Source: Poecilobothrus nobilitatus (taxonomy: Eukaryota > Arthropoda > Insecta > Diptera > Dolichopodidae). From it: 64,000 nucleotides of DNA. Shown piece by piece: positions 41,441 to 51,983 of this stretch. The stretch is taken from the NCBI GenBank assembly GCA_947095535.1, contig OX352772.1, positions 95,151,207 to 95,215,206 of the forward strand. Reading direction: 5' to 3'. The notes under the pieces were generated by a model that was given only the letters and a program-made list of their open reading frames with translations, ran no database searches and was not told the DNA's origin. Made by a program: the position numbers and the translations under genes. Position 1 is the first letter of the stretch. Every line of letters begins with the position of its first letter.

Positions 41441-42789
41441 AATAATATAATCAGAAAAAAAAAATAAATAAATAAAATACAAGAAAACCAAAAGATTCAA
41501 GTATTTAAAGAATTTGACAAACGAAGAGTAAATAAAAAAATTAATTGAATTTTAATATTGAGTGCAATGATCAATAAATAATCACTAACTGGCACTTAAT
41601 TACCAATTAATTAATATTAAGAGATAAACAATCAATACTAATAATTAATAAATAATATTAAATAAAAAAAATATTAAGCATTAGTAATCACCACAGATAA
41701 CAAAAAGTTTGCAAAATACTTTCAACAGTTTTTAATTCCTTATTGAAAGTAATTTCAACTTAAAGTCAAGTACGAGTAATGTAAACGCGATACTTATATA
41801 ATGCTTAATGTAAACATAGCAAAATGAGGTAGAAAATTAATAAAATAACAAACATATAGTCTATCACAAAAAATGTGAATGTATGGAAAGGACGGATATC
41901 TATTGTTTGATCATTTGACGTGTAGTTCAGCCGCACGTTTGTAAACAAAAGCAATATTTGTGATTTAGAAAAAAAAAAATTAAAATTCGTAAAAATAAAA
42001 TAAAAATTAAAAAATTGATATATCAAAAATAATTATGCAGTTTTAGATTATAAGGTATAAGGAATTATACCAAATTGTGTATATATTCCAAGTGTGCTAA
42101 ATTTATATATAATTACCAATTACTAACAAAAAAAACAAAAAATAAAAATAAGTTAAGTTTAAGGTACAACAAAAAAAAGAATAAGTTAAGTTTCATTAGT
42201 TAATATTAAAAAAAAAAAAGAATGAATGAAGATAATTTTAAGTTTTAAAAAAAAATGCAATAAAATTTTAATGTATATAAATAATTAAAATAGGAATAGT
42301 AAAGGAAACAAAAAATGTATATTATATCAAAAATTTACTAAAAAAATAAATTTAAATAGTTGAGAAATAAAATAAAATAAAAAATAAAAATATAAAAAAT
42401 AATTTTGTACTCTTATTTAATTTGAAAGGAACCATTAACGAAAAAGAAAAACAATATTCAACAAATAGTTATTGTATTGGATAAGCGACGGCCATGACAG
42501 AAATGCCAAAAAATAAAGAAAGAAAAAACAAAATAATAAGAGAAAAAAAAAGTGCACTTATCTTATTTATGGTTCCAGATCCGAGATCATAATACTCTCA
42601 AAAAGAAATTAGAATTATGATAATGATATATAAGCAAAATAAAAAAAAAATAATTAAAAACTAAATTTTATTAAAAACTCTTTAAAGACGACCTTTCTCT
42701 TCGAGTGTCAAACTTGCTATGCTAACTCTAATAAGTAAATCTAATAACTAATAAGTAACAACCTTGATAATGCTAAATTTGTAGCCTGC
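41441..42789. other. AT-rich non-coding stretch
   Basis: No gene or structured repeat was recognised. A-runs and TAATTAA-like low complexity dominate. The small open frames are compositional. Confidence 0.5.
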
Positions 42790-43067
42790 ATTTTTTTAGA
42801 CCTGTGTGGACTACTAAATTCTGTTGTGCAAACTGGCCTATCTTTATGTTCCCTAACATGTTGTTCGATTTTTCAAATTGTATTTATCTGACAGGGTACA
42901 AAAATTAAAAATAGGAAAACCCTTAAACGATAATCTCATGATTAAGGAAGGCGTCCCTCATAGATCCATCTTAGGACCACACCTTTTTTAAATATATATT
43001 AACGATGTATCTCGCCTAAATCTCAAAGGTCAAATTCAACTATATGTCGACGATGCCGTTCTTTTTT
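42790..43067 (+). pseudogene. LINE-d RT, left part
   Basis: Plus strand: an FLDL-like motif A start, YLSDRVQKLKIGK, EGVPHRSILGPHLF (PQGS-type box) and QIQLYVDDAVLF, the catalytic YxDD box. It breaks directly after DDAVLF, where the poly(T) of the minus-strand LINE-e begins. The matching continuation (YSTNT..EELRSNIGNDLNII) is at 58690, 15.6 kb away. Confidence 0.8.
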
Positions 43068-44285
43068 TTCTTTATTTAATTATATCAAATGAGTAATTAT
43101 TATAACACATAATTTAACGGAATTAATACAAGTATTAACTACATATTTTTTTTTTGTTTTCTCTAAAACAAGAACCTTAGCATAATGTCGTATGGTCTTA
43201 TAAATTCTTATAAATTTAATTACATGAATTGATCGTTGTTTAACAAAAAAGGAAGGAGATATACATTTATTAGAATTATGTTTTGAATTACTTTACATTT
43301 ATTTAATTATTCTTTATTTATTTTTGAGTGTTTTTTCGTTTATTTATTATTAGTTCATTTGTTAGTGTATTAGTTTATTAGAAAAAATATGAAATATGAG
43401 ATTTAATATATGACGCATATATTGTAAATATTGGTTGATCAGGGAGGAATTTTCGTAATCTTTTCATTAAGAATATGTATGGAGTTACATTTTTGATCAC
43501 TTTTTCTATATGTTTCTCCAATTTGATGTGCTATCAAGTATTAAACCAAGGCAATTTAATTTTCTGATAACTTCAACATTTACATTATTATACTGTAAGG
43601 AGTTTATGGAGTTATGTACCCTGTTTTCAAACATTAATACTTTCGTTTTTTTTGAAATTCAATAAAAGTTGATGTTTAGTAAGGGGTGGAATCAATTGTA
43701 AATAATATTGTATAGATCTATGAATACTTCCCTCAGACTCATCTACATATTTAATTACCGCATCACCTGCGAATAACTGTATACAACCCTTTAAATTGAG
43801 GGTTAGAGATATTATCAATATATAATTTAAAAAGTAATGCGCCCAGCATTGATCCTTGCCCCACTTGGAACCTCTTTCAATATTGTTTTTTCATGACTAA
43901 AGCTTTTGTTTATGCGGACTTTTTGTTTACGATCTTGAACATATGACTGGAAGAATTTTAACTGCCCTAATGTCAAATTTAATTTCTTAAGTTTTAATAG
44001 AAGAATGTCATGGTCGACGCAATCGAATGCTTTTTTTATATCAAGAAATACAGGGCTAACGAATTTACCATTATCAGTATTTTTAGCGATAAAGTCATTT
44101 AGAGAAAGGCAGGCAGCTGTAGTATTTAATTTTTCTTCGAAAACCCAAACTGTATTTCACAGAGTATTGGATTATTTTTAATAAAAAAGTTAAGCCTATT
44201 TTGAATTGAAAGAGTTTTGAGAATGCAGAAATAGGACGATAATTAGAGCAGTCAGTTGCTACTCCACCTTTCTATATGCGTATTA
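43068..44285 (-). pseudogene. LINE-e RT and 3' end, left part
   Basis: The minus strand from 44285 reads KGGVATDCSNYRPIS, FGFRRK, then GCIQLFAGDAVIKYVDE (FADD as FAGD) and the C-terminal domain (LNCLGLIL, QRSIHVIKFIRI). It ends at a T-run (43057-43072) that is its poly(A). Many frameshifts are present. Its upstream half is at 57333-58684 beyond Polinton C. Confidence 0.8.
44280..44285. repeat. Left 6-bp target site of Polinton C
   Basis: GTATTA at 44280-44285 corresponds to GTGTTA at 57327-57332, 5 of 6 bases. Removing the element and one copy leaves the LINE-e reading frame continuous. Confidence 0.8.
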
Positions 44286-44933
44286 AGTAGATAGAATATG
44301 CCGATTCTGGCACAGAAGGCGTAAGGCGCCAGTTTCTTATATGAAAAAAATTATTATTTGTTGTTAAAAAGGTAATTGAAATAACGGAATGAAAACATAT
44401 ATATATTTTTTTTCTAATGTATTTCTCTGCCACATAAATGTGGACAGGAAATTACACAGCCTTTCCTGTTCAGGCGTGGCTGTACATGTCGTAAGGGGGA
44501 ATAACTCCTATGACGTGTGTGGGATTCGAACCGACACTCCCTCGGTGTTTACAGCGTATTTTATACGCTCTTACCCACTAGACCAAGGAGGCCCCTAAAA
44601 TATATATTACGTGATTGCATGAAAGATTGTGGATTTGAATTTAGGTTTGGAGTGTGAGAATATGTGTTATGAAATTTAAAAATTATTAGGTGGGTTTAAA
44701 AAGTTTTAAGAGTAGGGGGTTTAAGCCTTTGGTATGATGTTATAAGCGTAGAAGCTTCAACAAGTTTAGAGATTTGCAAAAGGGAAAGTTGGGAATTCCG
44801 CAGGTTCGGAGCATTTGAATAAGATCATAAGGGGCCAAGTTGGGAGATTTAGGATCTCAAGTGGGAAAGTTTGAATATCAAAAAAATTTGTTGGAATTAG
44901 TGCTTTGGTAGTATGATTGAAAAAAGGCGTACT
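44286..44933 (+). repeat. Polinton C left TIR (with SINE inside)
   Basis: Matches the reverse complement of 56875-57326, with phrases GGTAATTGAAATAACGGAAT, AGGGGGTTTAAGCCTTTGGTA and AATTAGTGCTTTGGTAG. It is interrupted by a ~200-bp SINE at 44398-44597. Confidence 0.88.
44398..44597 (-). repeat. tRNA-derived SINE in the Polinton C left TIR
   Basis: Minus strand: the head starts GGGGCCTCCTTGGTCTAG, with box A TGGTCTAGTGG and box B GGTTCGAATCC, and the tail is a poly(A) (T-run at 44407-44414). The right TIR lacks it, and the flanking AAAATATATAT-like bases occur on both sides, so it is an insertion younger than Polinton C. It is related to 49565-49648. Confidence 0.75.
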
Positions 44934-45333
44934 TACCATGTAGTGAATGTTTATGGAATGTTTATGGAAAAAACAAAGAAATATTTTTCAGTTTATTTTC
45001 TAATGATTCGTTTTAAGAGATGTATGCAATAAAGTAATATGTGAATAGCCAAGCCCATATTTTTTATTTATATGTTGTTGTCAGTCAATCTGATTACATA
45101 ACGTTTTATATTTTAATAAGAATTAATTTTTGCATTAATTTTTGCAGGTGTTAAGGAATTATTTTGTCACGATTAGATAATCACGATTATTCTATTGAAT
45201 AATTTATTAATTTTAACCAGAAAGAATTTTTAACTGAGTTAATTGATGGTATTATAAATTTGATTGAATTAGAATATAATTGTAATTTAAAAAAACATGG
45301 AAGGGAAACTCTTGTTTTAGTATTTTACAAGAG
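44934..45333. other. Sub-TIR stretch, no firm gene
   Basis: A plus-strand phrase NQKEFLTELIDGIINLIELE (45220-45279) is open for about 45 residues, but its context is unknown. Confidence 0.35.
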
Positions 45334-45371
45334 TATATAAACTCGAAAAATTTTACTTACTTTAATCAGTG
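45334..45371 (+). promoter_or_regulatory. Core promoter of the FLPxRFSK gene (C)
   Basis: TATATAAA at 45334 and TCAGTG at 45366, 34 nt between the TATA start and the initiator A, then the ATG at 45419. Confidence 0.6.
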
Positions 45372-45418
45372 TAGATACTAAACGAAAAAAAAGTAAATAA
45401 CTAACTTGGAAAAAGAAA

Positions 45419-45851
45419 ATGGTATTATTATTAATATTTATTTATTTATAATTTATTTCTAATTATTATATTTTTTGTTCTTGATATTATTTTAGACCTT
45501 TATTCAAAATTTAATGTCAGTAGCAAAAGGTGATAATGATCAATACCGAAACATAGACTATTTGGCCCAAAGAAAACTGTACGGGGTAATTTCATGGAAA
45601 TTTTTAGATACAAAAAGAGGAGAAAAATTGTATTATGTGAATTGAAGGACCCCATAAATGAACAAAAAATTACAATATTCATGCCCGACAGATTCTCAAA
45701 ACAAGTGACAACTAACGAAGAACTAGAAGTATTAAACGGGACTAGCTTTTATTTAAAATCTATGGGTCGTGACCCAGAAAGGCGTAATATGGCTGTGTTT
45801 GATCTCATTCCTATGGTGGATATTTGTTCGCAAGAAAAATTATTAAAATAA
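45419..45851 (+). pseudogene. FLPxRFSK protein (C copy) with start-codon intron
   Basis: The ATG at 45419-45421 is followed directly by a GT...AG intron (45422-45495, 74 nt). The second exon continues in phase as TFIQNLMSVAKGDNDQY, through KLYGVISWKFLDTKRGE. A frameshift near 45615 moves to the frame with KITIFMPDRFSKQV, SFYLKSMGRDPERRN and FDLIPM. The E copy (27848-28389) keeps the same exon structure. The block (F(L/M)P(E/D)RFSK, GRD) is conserved; the function is unknown. Its location next to PolB suggests a replication-associated, perhaps DNA-binding, role, which is inference. Confidence 0.6.
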
Positions 45852-46139
45852 AATATAAAAATATAGACTTAATTTTTTTCATTTAACAATTAAGAAAATT
45901 TTAAGTTTTTCAGGTTTTCAGATTCATTAACTTTTGAGATTTTTAGGTTCCTGATTCGGAGGTCTGATAACTGCCTCCCGGAGGTACAATAGCTGCGCTC
46001 TGGAAAACCTGCGATTTAAAAGTTAGATATTTATATATGCTGCTTAGAATTCATTGTTAATATTAAAATGGTAATGCTTAAAACAGTATCTTTTAACACA
46101 TCTTTATATTAAAATTAATATATAATTAAAAAAAAAAAT

Positions 46140-49100
46140 ATGGAAGCTATATGTGAATATTGTGGTAAACAGTTAAGCACTAAAAGAATTAAACGTCATA
46201 TACTGAGAAAACATAAAAGAGAGGAAAAAAAATTTAATTGTGATAGGTGCAATAAAACTTTTGGAAGAAAAGAGAATCTTCAAGTACATATTAAAAATTT
46301 GCATGAAAATAAAAATAATAAAAGGAAAAATATTTCCGAAAATGCAGATGGAAGTACAGCATCAACAAAGAAAATAAAAGAGAACAATAACTTTATTGAA
46401 ATCAAATATTGTGAAGAATGTAGCATGGAAATAGATAACAAATATTAGAACTACCAGAAGTTAATGTTATGAAGGTAATATTAAAATTATACGACAAGGA
46501 TTTCAAAGAAGGATTGCTACTTTTATTTTGGAAAATAAAAATGAGGATATAATATTACCAGAACAATATTTTGAAATGATAAAGGATGATTTAATAAATT
46601 TTTCATAAAAAAGAATGTAGAAACATCATTACCAAGTTACCTAACCCTGAAAATAAATTTTTAAAATTTGAAAATTGGCATAAAAAATGAGGGTTCCTTT
46701 TGTAATTTATTCTGATTCAGATAGGTTGCTGGAACCTGTTTCAACATGTGAACGTAGTCCTAAAATTTCATCAACAACAAATATTAAAAAACATATTCCG
46801 ATCCCTTTTTCATATTATATCAAATGTTCATTTGATAATAATTTAAATATATATAAAGATTTCACAGGTATGGTTTATAAAAGTTACAATTTTTTTAACT
46901 TTTTTAGGATTGGATTGCGGAAAGAACTTCATCACAGCTTTAATAAAAGATTGTACATTTCTTTTTGAAAATTATTTAGAACAACCGAAACCAATGAAAA
47001 TAGTAGAGGAACACCTTCATCATACAAATAGTGATAAATGTCATATTTGCGAAAAAATATTTCTATCTAATGAAAATCGTGTACAAGACCATTGTCATCT
47101 AACAGGTAAATATACTGGTCCAGCACATAGTTCTTGTAATATATTATTTCGTATACCTAAGTTTTTCTCTATATTCTTTCATAATTTTTCGAATTATGAT
47201 GCTCATTTAATATTTAAAGAGTTAAATTCGGTAAAGGGTACTATTTCAGTTCTAAACTTAAACAAAGAAAATTATATTTCTGTAAAAAAATCTATTTTTA
47301 TTGAAGGAACAAAGAAATATTGTCAAATCAAATTTTTAAATTCTTATAGGTTTATGCAATCCAGTCTTGAATCATTGACAAAAAATTTAGGTAGAGAAAA
47401 GTTAGAAACCGTTAGAACACATTTTCAAAGTAATGAAAAATTAAAATTGTTAATTAGAAAGGGTGTTTTTCCTTATGATTATATAGATTTAATAGAAAAG
47501 CTCAACGAAATTTATTTACCCCCACAAGAAGTCTTTAAAAATCAGATGACTGACACTTTAATGAAGATTATCTTCATGCTAAAAAAGTTTGGGATGTCTT
47601 TCAGTGTCAAACTTTAAAAGATTATTGAAGCTCTACTTAAAAACTGATGTTTTATTACTTACAGACATATTTGAAAATTTTAGGGAAATTTGCATCAAAA
47701 TTTATAATTTAGGTCCAGCTCAATATTTTACTTTACCAGGTCTTACCTGAGATGCTATGTTAAAATATACTAAAGTAGAATTAGAATTATTTGACGATAT
47801 TAATATGTTTAATTAATATGTTTTATTTGACGATTTAATATGTTGACGATATTAATTTTTTTGAACAAAGTATTCGTGGAAGTAATAGCCAATGTTCAAA
47901 AAGATATGCTAAATCAAATAATAAATATATGGGGGATCAATATAACCCTACAGAACCATCTGAATATATAATATATTTAGATGCAAATAATTTATACGTT
48001 TGGATCATGTCGCAACTCATTCCGTACGGTTCTTTTAAGTGGCTTGAAAATACATCAGATTTGCAAGTAGATGAAATTTCTGATGATTCTGAAATAGGTT
48101 ACGTTTTGAAAGTAGATTTAAAATATCCTCAATCATTACATGACATTCACAATGATTTACCATTTTGTTGTGAAAGCAAAAAACCTCCCAATGGGAAAAT
48201 AAATAAACTATTATTAGAGTTAAATGATAAAAAAAATTATACAATTCATTATAAAAATTTGAAGCAATGCTTAAAACATGGTCTAATGCATAGAGTTTAT
48301 TTAATTCAAAGATTCATAGAGTAATACAGTTTAAACAATCTGATTGGTTAAAAAAGTATATTAACTTGAATACTAACCATAGAGCTTTAGCAACGAATTC
48401 TTTTGAAAAAGATTATTTTAAATTAATGAATAATGCTGTTTATGGTAAAACTATGGAAAACGTTGATAAAAGAAAAATAGTTAAAATAGCCGATTCTTGG
48501 GATAATAGAGGAAAACATCTTGGGGCAAGATCTTTGATTATGAAACAAAATTTCCATAGTATTGCAATATTCAATGAAAATATTTCTGCGGTTCAGTTAA
48601 ATACGCCGAAAGTGTTATATGATAAGCGGATATACTTGGGTTTCACAGTCCTAGAGCTCTCTAAATTGCATATGTATAACTTTCACTATGACTATATGAA
48701 GCCTAAATATTATTTAAATATTGAATTGAATTACATGGATACCGATAGTTTTATATATAATATAAAGACTGAAGATTTCTTTGAAGATATAAAATCAGAT
48801 GTGCTTGAAACTGATCAAACAAAACTAATTTTTGATACATCTGATTATGATCCCAATAATGTTTACGGTTTATCGCTCGTAAATAAAAAAATGATTGGTT
48901 TATTTAAAGATGAAAGTAATGGAAAAATTGTGAAAGAATTTATAGTACTTAAATCAAAAATGTATTTATTAGATATTTTGCTTAATAAAATTATAAAAAA
49001 ATGTAAAGGTATAAAAAAAGCTGCTGTAAAAAAATTAACTATAAATGAAATGTTTATTTGAAGATATTGTTTTATACGTTAAAATGATTATTTTTAAGTC

Positions 49101-49236
49101 TAAATTACATACTATATATACACAGTCATTAAATAAAATTGCTTTAAGTTCATTTGATGATAAGAGATATGTAGTCAATGATAACATTAAGACTCTTGGG
49201 GTCATTATTCTATTCAAAATAATGAGCCATATATAG
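46140..49236 (+). pseudogene. Polinton C DNA polymerase B with C2H2 fingers and EndoVII-like insert
   Basis: The start (46140) encodes two C2H2 fingers (CEYCGKQL...H, CDRCNKTF...H). Later frames give Exo I as PFVIYSDSD (usual D-x-E, here D-x-D), an endonuclease-VII-like Cys/His module (CHICEKIF, DHCHLTGKYTGPAHSSCN, 47035-47145), Exo II FFHNFSNYDAHLI and Exo [20 protein letters not shown]. The palm follows: motif A YLDANNLYVW (Gly changed to Val), motif B LMNNAVYGKTMENV, motif C YMDTDSFIY, and the C-terminal LSSFDDKRYV. Several frameshifts and stops separate these blocks. It is a different PolB lineage from those of A, B and D. Confidence 0.88.
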
Positions 49237-49564
49237 ATGTTTAATAATGTTTACAAATAAAATCCAACTCAGGATAAAAATTTGATAAATCTTGTAGATA
49301 TCTGTAAAAAGTTTTACTAAACAAACTTAAAAATAAAATAATAAAAAAACATGAAATAAAAAAAAAGAAATTTTATTTAATTTATTTATATTAATATTAC
49401 AAATCACACAGAAATATATTGCAATATTACAAAACCGTCGGTTACCATTATAGGTCGAATACTATTATTAAATTATACACTAATATTATTTATTTTTTTT
49501 ATATTATTAATTTTTATCTACGCTATATTTGGTAGCAAGGGAAATTTTTTTCAATTAATAAAAT
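49237..49564. other. Non-coding stretch after PolB
   Basis: AT-rich, no gene; the part next to the tRNA-like block may be its tail (T-run at 49491-49501). Confidence 0.4.
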
Positions 49565-49648
49565 TTGCAACCTGTGCAGGTTTTGAACCCGCACTCCCGC
49601 ACTTGGTTAATAAGCCACGTGCTTAACCACTAGGCCACCGAGGCCCCA
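49565..49648 (-). repeat. tRNA-like SINE head
   Basis: Minus strand GGGGCCTCGGTGGCCTAGTG, with box A TGGCCTAGTGG and box B GGTTCAAAACC. It shares its first 20 bases almost exactly with the SINE at 44398-44597. Flanking T-rich sequence down to about 49490 may be its poly(A) side. Confidence 0.65.
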
Positions 49649-49746
49649 AAAGAAACTTTCTTTAGCAATAATTTTATAATTATGATAAGTTTTTATGAAG
49701 TGACATTTTCCATTCTCGTTGATTCTGTCCTCTGAGAGGCCGACAC

Positions 49747-49865
49747 GGTCCTATAGGTCCGCTTTGGTCCTAAAGGTCCGCTTTGCTCCTAAAGATCCGC
49801 TTTGGTTTTAAAGGTACACTTCGGTCCAAAATGTTCGCTTCCGTCCTAAAGGTCCGAATCAGTCC
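49747..49865. repeat. GC-rich 19-bp minisatellite
   Basis: Six imperfect units of GGTCCTAAAGGTCCGCTTT stand out against the AT-rich context. A related phrase (CTTCGGTCCTCGCTAAAG) occurs at 56862 just inside the right TIR. GGGCCCCCGGGCC at 49945 adds a second GC-rich patch. Confidence 0.75.
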
Positions 49866-50052
49866 TTTCTACTACTAAAGGCTACCATTTCATAGGAGCA
49901 AAGAGCAAGGGTCCCTAGAATCAAGGGCCCCCGGGCCGAAACTTTTTTGGAAAGCGTCCTAGGAGGTCCGATCAGGTGATCCCTCTTTTTTAAAATCGTA
50001 TTAGGTATATAAATTAGAGGTTTTCATGTTATTCTAATTTAATATACAAAAG

Positions 50053-50530
50053 GAGGAGCAAGGCAGTAGCAGATTTACAATTTGTTATTGGAAACAATAA
50101 ATAATATTTTTTGAAAGAGTTTGTTTTGGTGTCTGAAGGCTCCCTCATTCCAATATTGTTTGAGTTTATAGCGCCTTATTCACTTGAGGAGTTAAATGAA
50201 AATCCTAAACAACAAAACAAATACAACAAAAATACAATTAATGGACTTGACTGGAATGATGGATTTATAGAATATTTAGAAATTAAAAATTTAAATTCAG
50301 TCGATGTCATTTACGTAAAGGGGTATCACAAAAAGAAATTTTTAGATACATTTGTTCTGAGTTCAGTAGAAGTTATAAATTTAGATAATGACGTTTCATC
50401 TCTTCAGAAACTAAGGAACTTCACCACCATTTGCCCTCACCATCATATAACGGAAAATTTAATAAGATGTGCTGTAAAAAATTGTATGAATTTATATATG
50501 TATTTAATAGAAGAAAATAATTGGTTTTAA
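50053..50530 (+). pseudogene. DLQ...CAVKNC protein (C copy)
   Basis: The frame KAVADLQFVIGNNK is followed by a TAA, then YFLKEFVLVSEGSLIP, INGLDWNDGFIEY, VIYVKGYHKKKFLD, SLQKLRNFTTICPHHH and RCAVKNCMNLYMYL. The expected ATG reads AGG (compare ATGAGCACC in the E copy), so both start and frame are lost. It converges on the 193-aa gene with a 4-nt overlap, as in E. Confidence 0.75.
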
Positions 50531-51090
50531 AAAATATTTGTTTTATTTATTGTTGACCAAGATATATTTTCTGACAAAAACTTAAGTATTTCATAAAATA
50601 GTCTGGAATAGTTACACTGAGCTATGTGTAAATTCATTGAAATGTAGAAATCTTCTTGTTCCAATCTTAATTTATACTTTGCGATACATCTCTCAACATA
50701 TTTGAACACATATTCTCGTATATTTAGTTCAGTTCCATTGTTATATGACATCACCGCTTGTATAAGCATGAGGCAAAAACGAGAGTACTCATCATCTAGC
50801 TGCAATTTAAGTTTTTTAGTGCGCTCTGTATGATTATATGTTAGCGAAAATCCTTTTGAATTTAATTTTGGTTCACTCTTTTTAAAATCGTACACCACTC
50901 CAAATAATTCATTTTGCTTATGACTTTGTTTTGTCGTTGGAAAATTATTGATGCAGCAAAATTTTCAATATTAAATCCAATTTGAATTTTTATGGTTTGT
51001 TTTTTATCCAAAAAATAAATATAGCTTAATAAAAGGTTCTGCGCTGGCTCACCTTTTTGTGTTTCAAATACTTCCGAATTTGTTGATTGC
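50527..51090 (-). pseudogene. Conserved 193-aa protein (C copy)
   Basis: The homologous ATG is ATA (about 51088), and the frame slips near 50930. The C-terminal 123 residues (50898-50527) are open, with RTKKLKLQLDDEYSRFCLML, INIREY-type helix and QCNYSRLFYEILKF. The intact version is at 25622-26203. Confidence 0.75.
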
Positions 51091-51107
51091 TCTATAGTTT
51101 TTGTTTT

Positions 51108-51143
51108 AACTGATCAATTTTATTTTAGAATTTTGTATTTATA
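51108..51143 (-). promoter_or_regulatory. Core promoter: TATAAATA and TCAGTT initiator (C copy)
   Basis: On the minus strand TATAAATA starts at 51143 and TCAGTT at 51113, the same 32-nt spacing as in the E copy at 25571-25606. Confidence 0.7.
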
Positions 51144-51946
51144 GTTTTTTTCCCATATTTTTTAAAAATTTTTCGAAATATTCTTTGTATTTTTTATCGT
51201 TTCTAAGTGGGGATGATGTGTCGAATAAATTAAGAAAATATTTCATGCTTTTACGGGAACTTCGCATCCATAGATATACACAACACTAATGTCCGAAAAC
51301 AGATGTTAAATTACTTTGTAAAAGCTTATTGTTGAAAACAAAACATTTCGATTGATTTTGTAGATATTTTATAATCTGATTGTGAAATGGCGGATTTCCA
51401 AATGAATCAAAATATTCTGCACACCGTTGAACTGGAACAAATATTGCTGGCCAATGTGTTCCCTTTTCATTAGAAGTATCAATATTTACCACCAAAATAC
51501 TAGGTTTTGAAACATATTTTGGCAATTGATAAAGAGCATAAACACCTCTAAATATTTGATGTGTTGAGTTATTACATTTCATCACCTTTGAAATCTGAAG
51601 TGTAATCATTTTCTTGCAAACGGGAAATATCAATTAGTCGAGTATTTCCTCGTACAAATGTTGTTAAAAATTCTGCTTTAAGTTTTCCACTTGTAAAGAC
51701 TATATCGAATTTTCAATTCAAGCAAATTTAAGTTATTAAGTTATTAGTTAATTTTTCGTTATCGATATGTCCAAAAGAGTAATTCTCAATGTCTGTTCTT
51801 TTTAAATTTTTGACAAGAAATGTATACTTTAATTCTTTTACAATAGTTTTACATTTTTCTTTTATGCCAGCCACAGCAATATATTTTATAAATATATTAT
51901 TGTTATCGTCCGTACAGAACGATAAATCTACTAGAGCACAAGCCAT
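51144..51946 (-). pseudogene. Adenain-like protease (C copy), catalytic Cys lost
   Basis: Two frames (51946-51728 and 51633-51286) are separated by a frameshift near 51720. GTHW and EYFDS are intact, but the catalytic-site phrase reads SVFGH followed by a TAG and CCVY: the nucleophile Cys (TGC in the E copy) is TTC (Phe). Beyond the stop the homologous tail continues to about 51165. Non-functional copy of the virion maturation protease. Confidence 0.85.
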
Positions 51947-51983
51947 TTTCGAATGAATAGAAATGGTTCATTAAACTTCCTTT

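Noticed and set aside
39855..41441. Several plus-strand ORFs of 60-176 codons
   Set aside because: They are shadows of the minus-strand LINE-c endonuclease and RT.
41805..42026. 73-codon Phe-rich minus ORF
   Set aside because: Compositional artefact of AT-rich DNA.
48035..48244. Minus-strand ORF within Polinton C PolB
   Set aside because: Shadow of the PolB frame carrying motif A.
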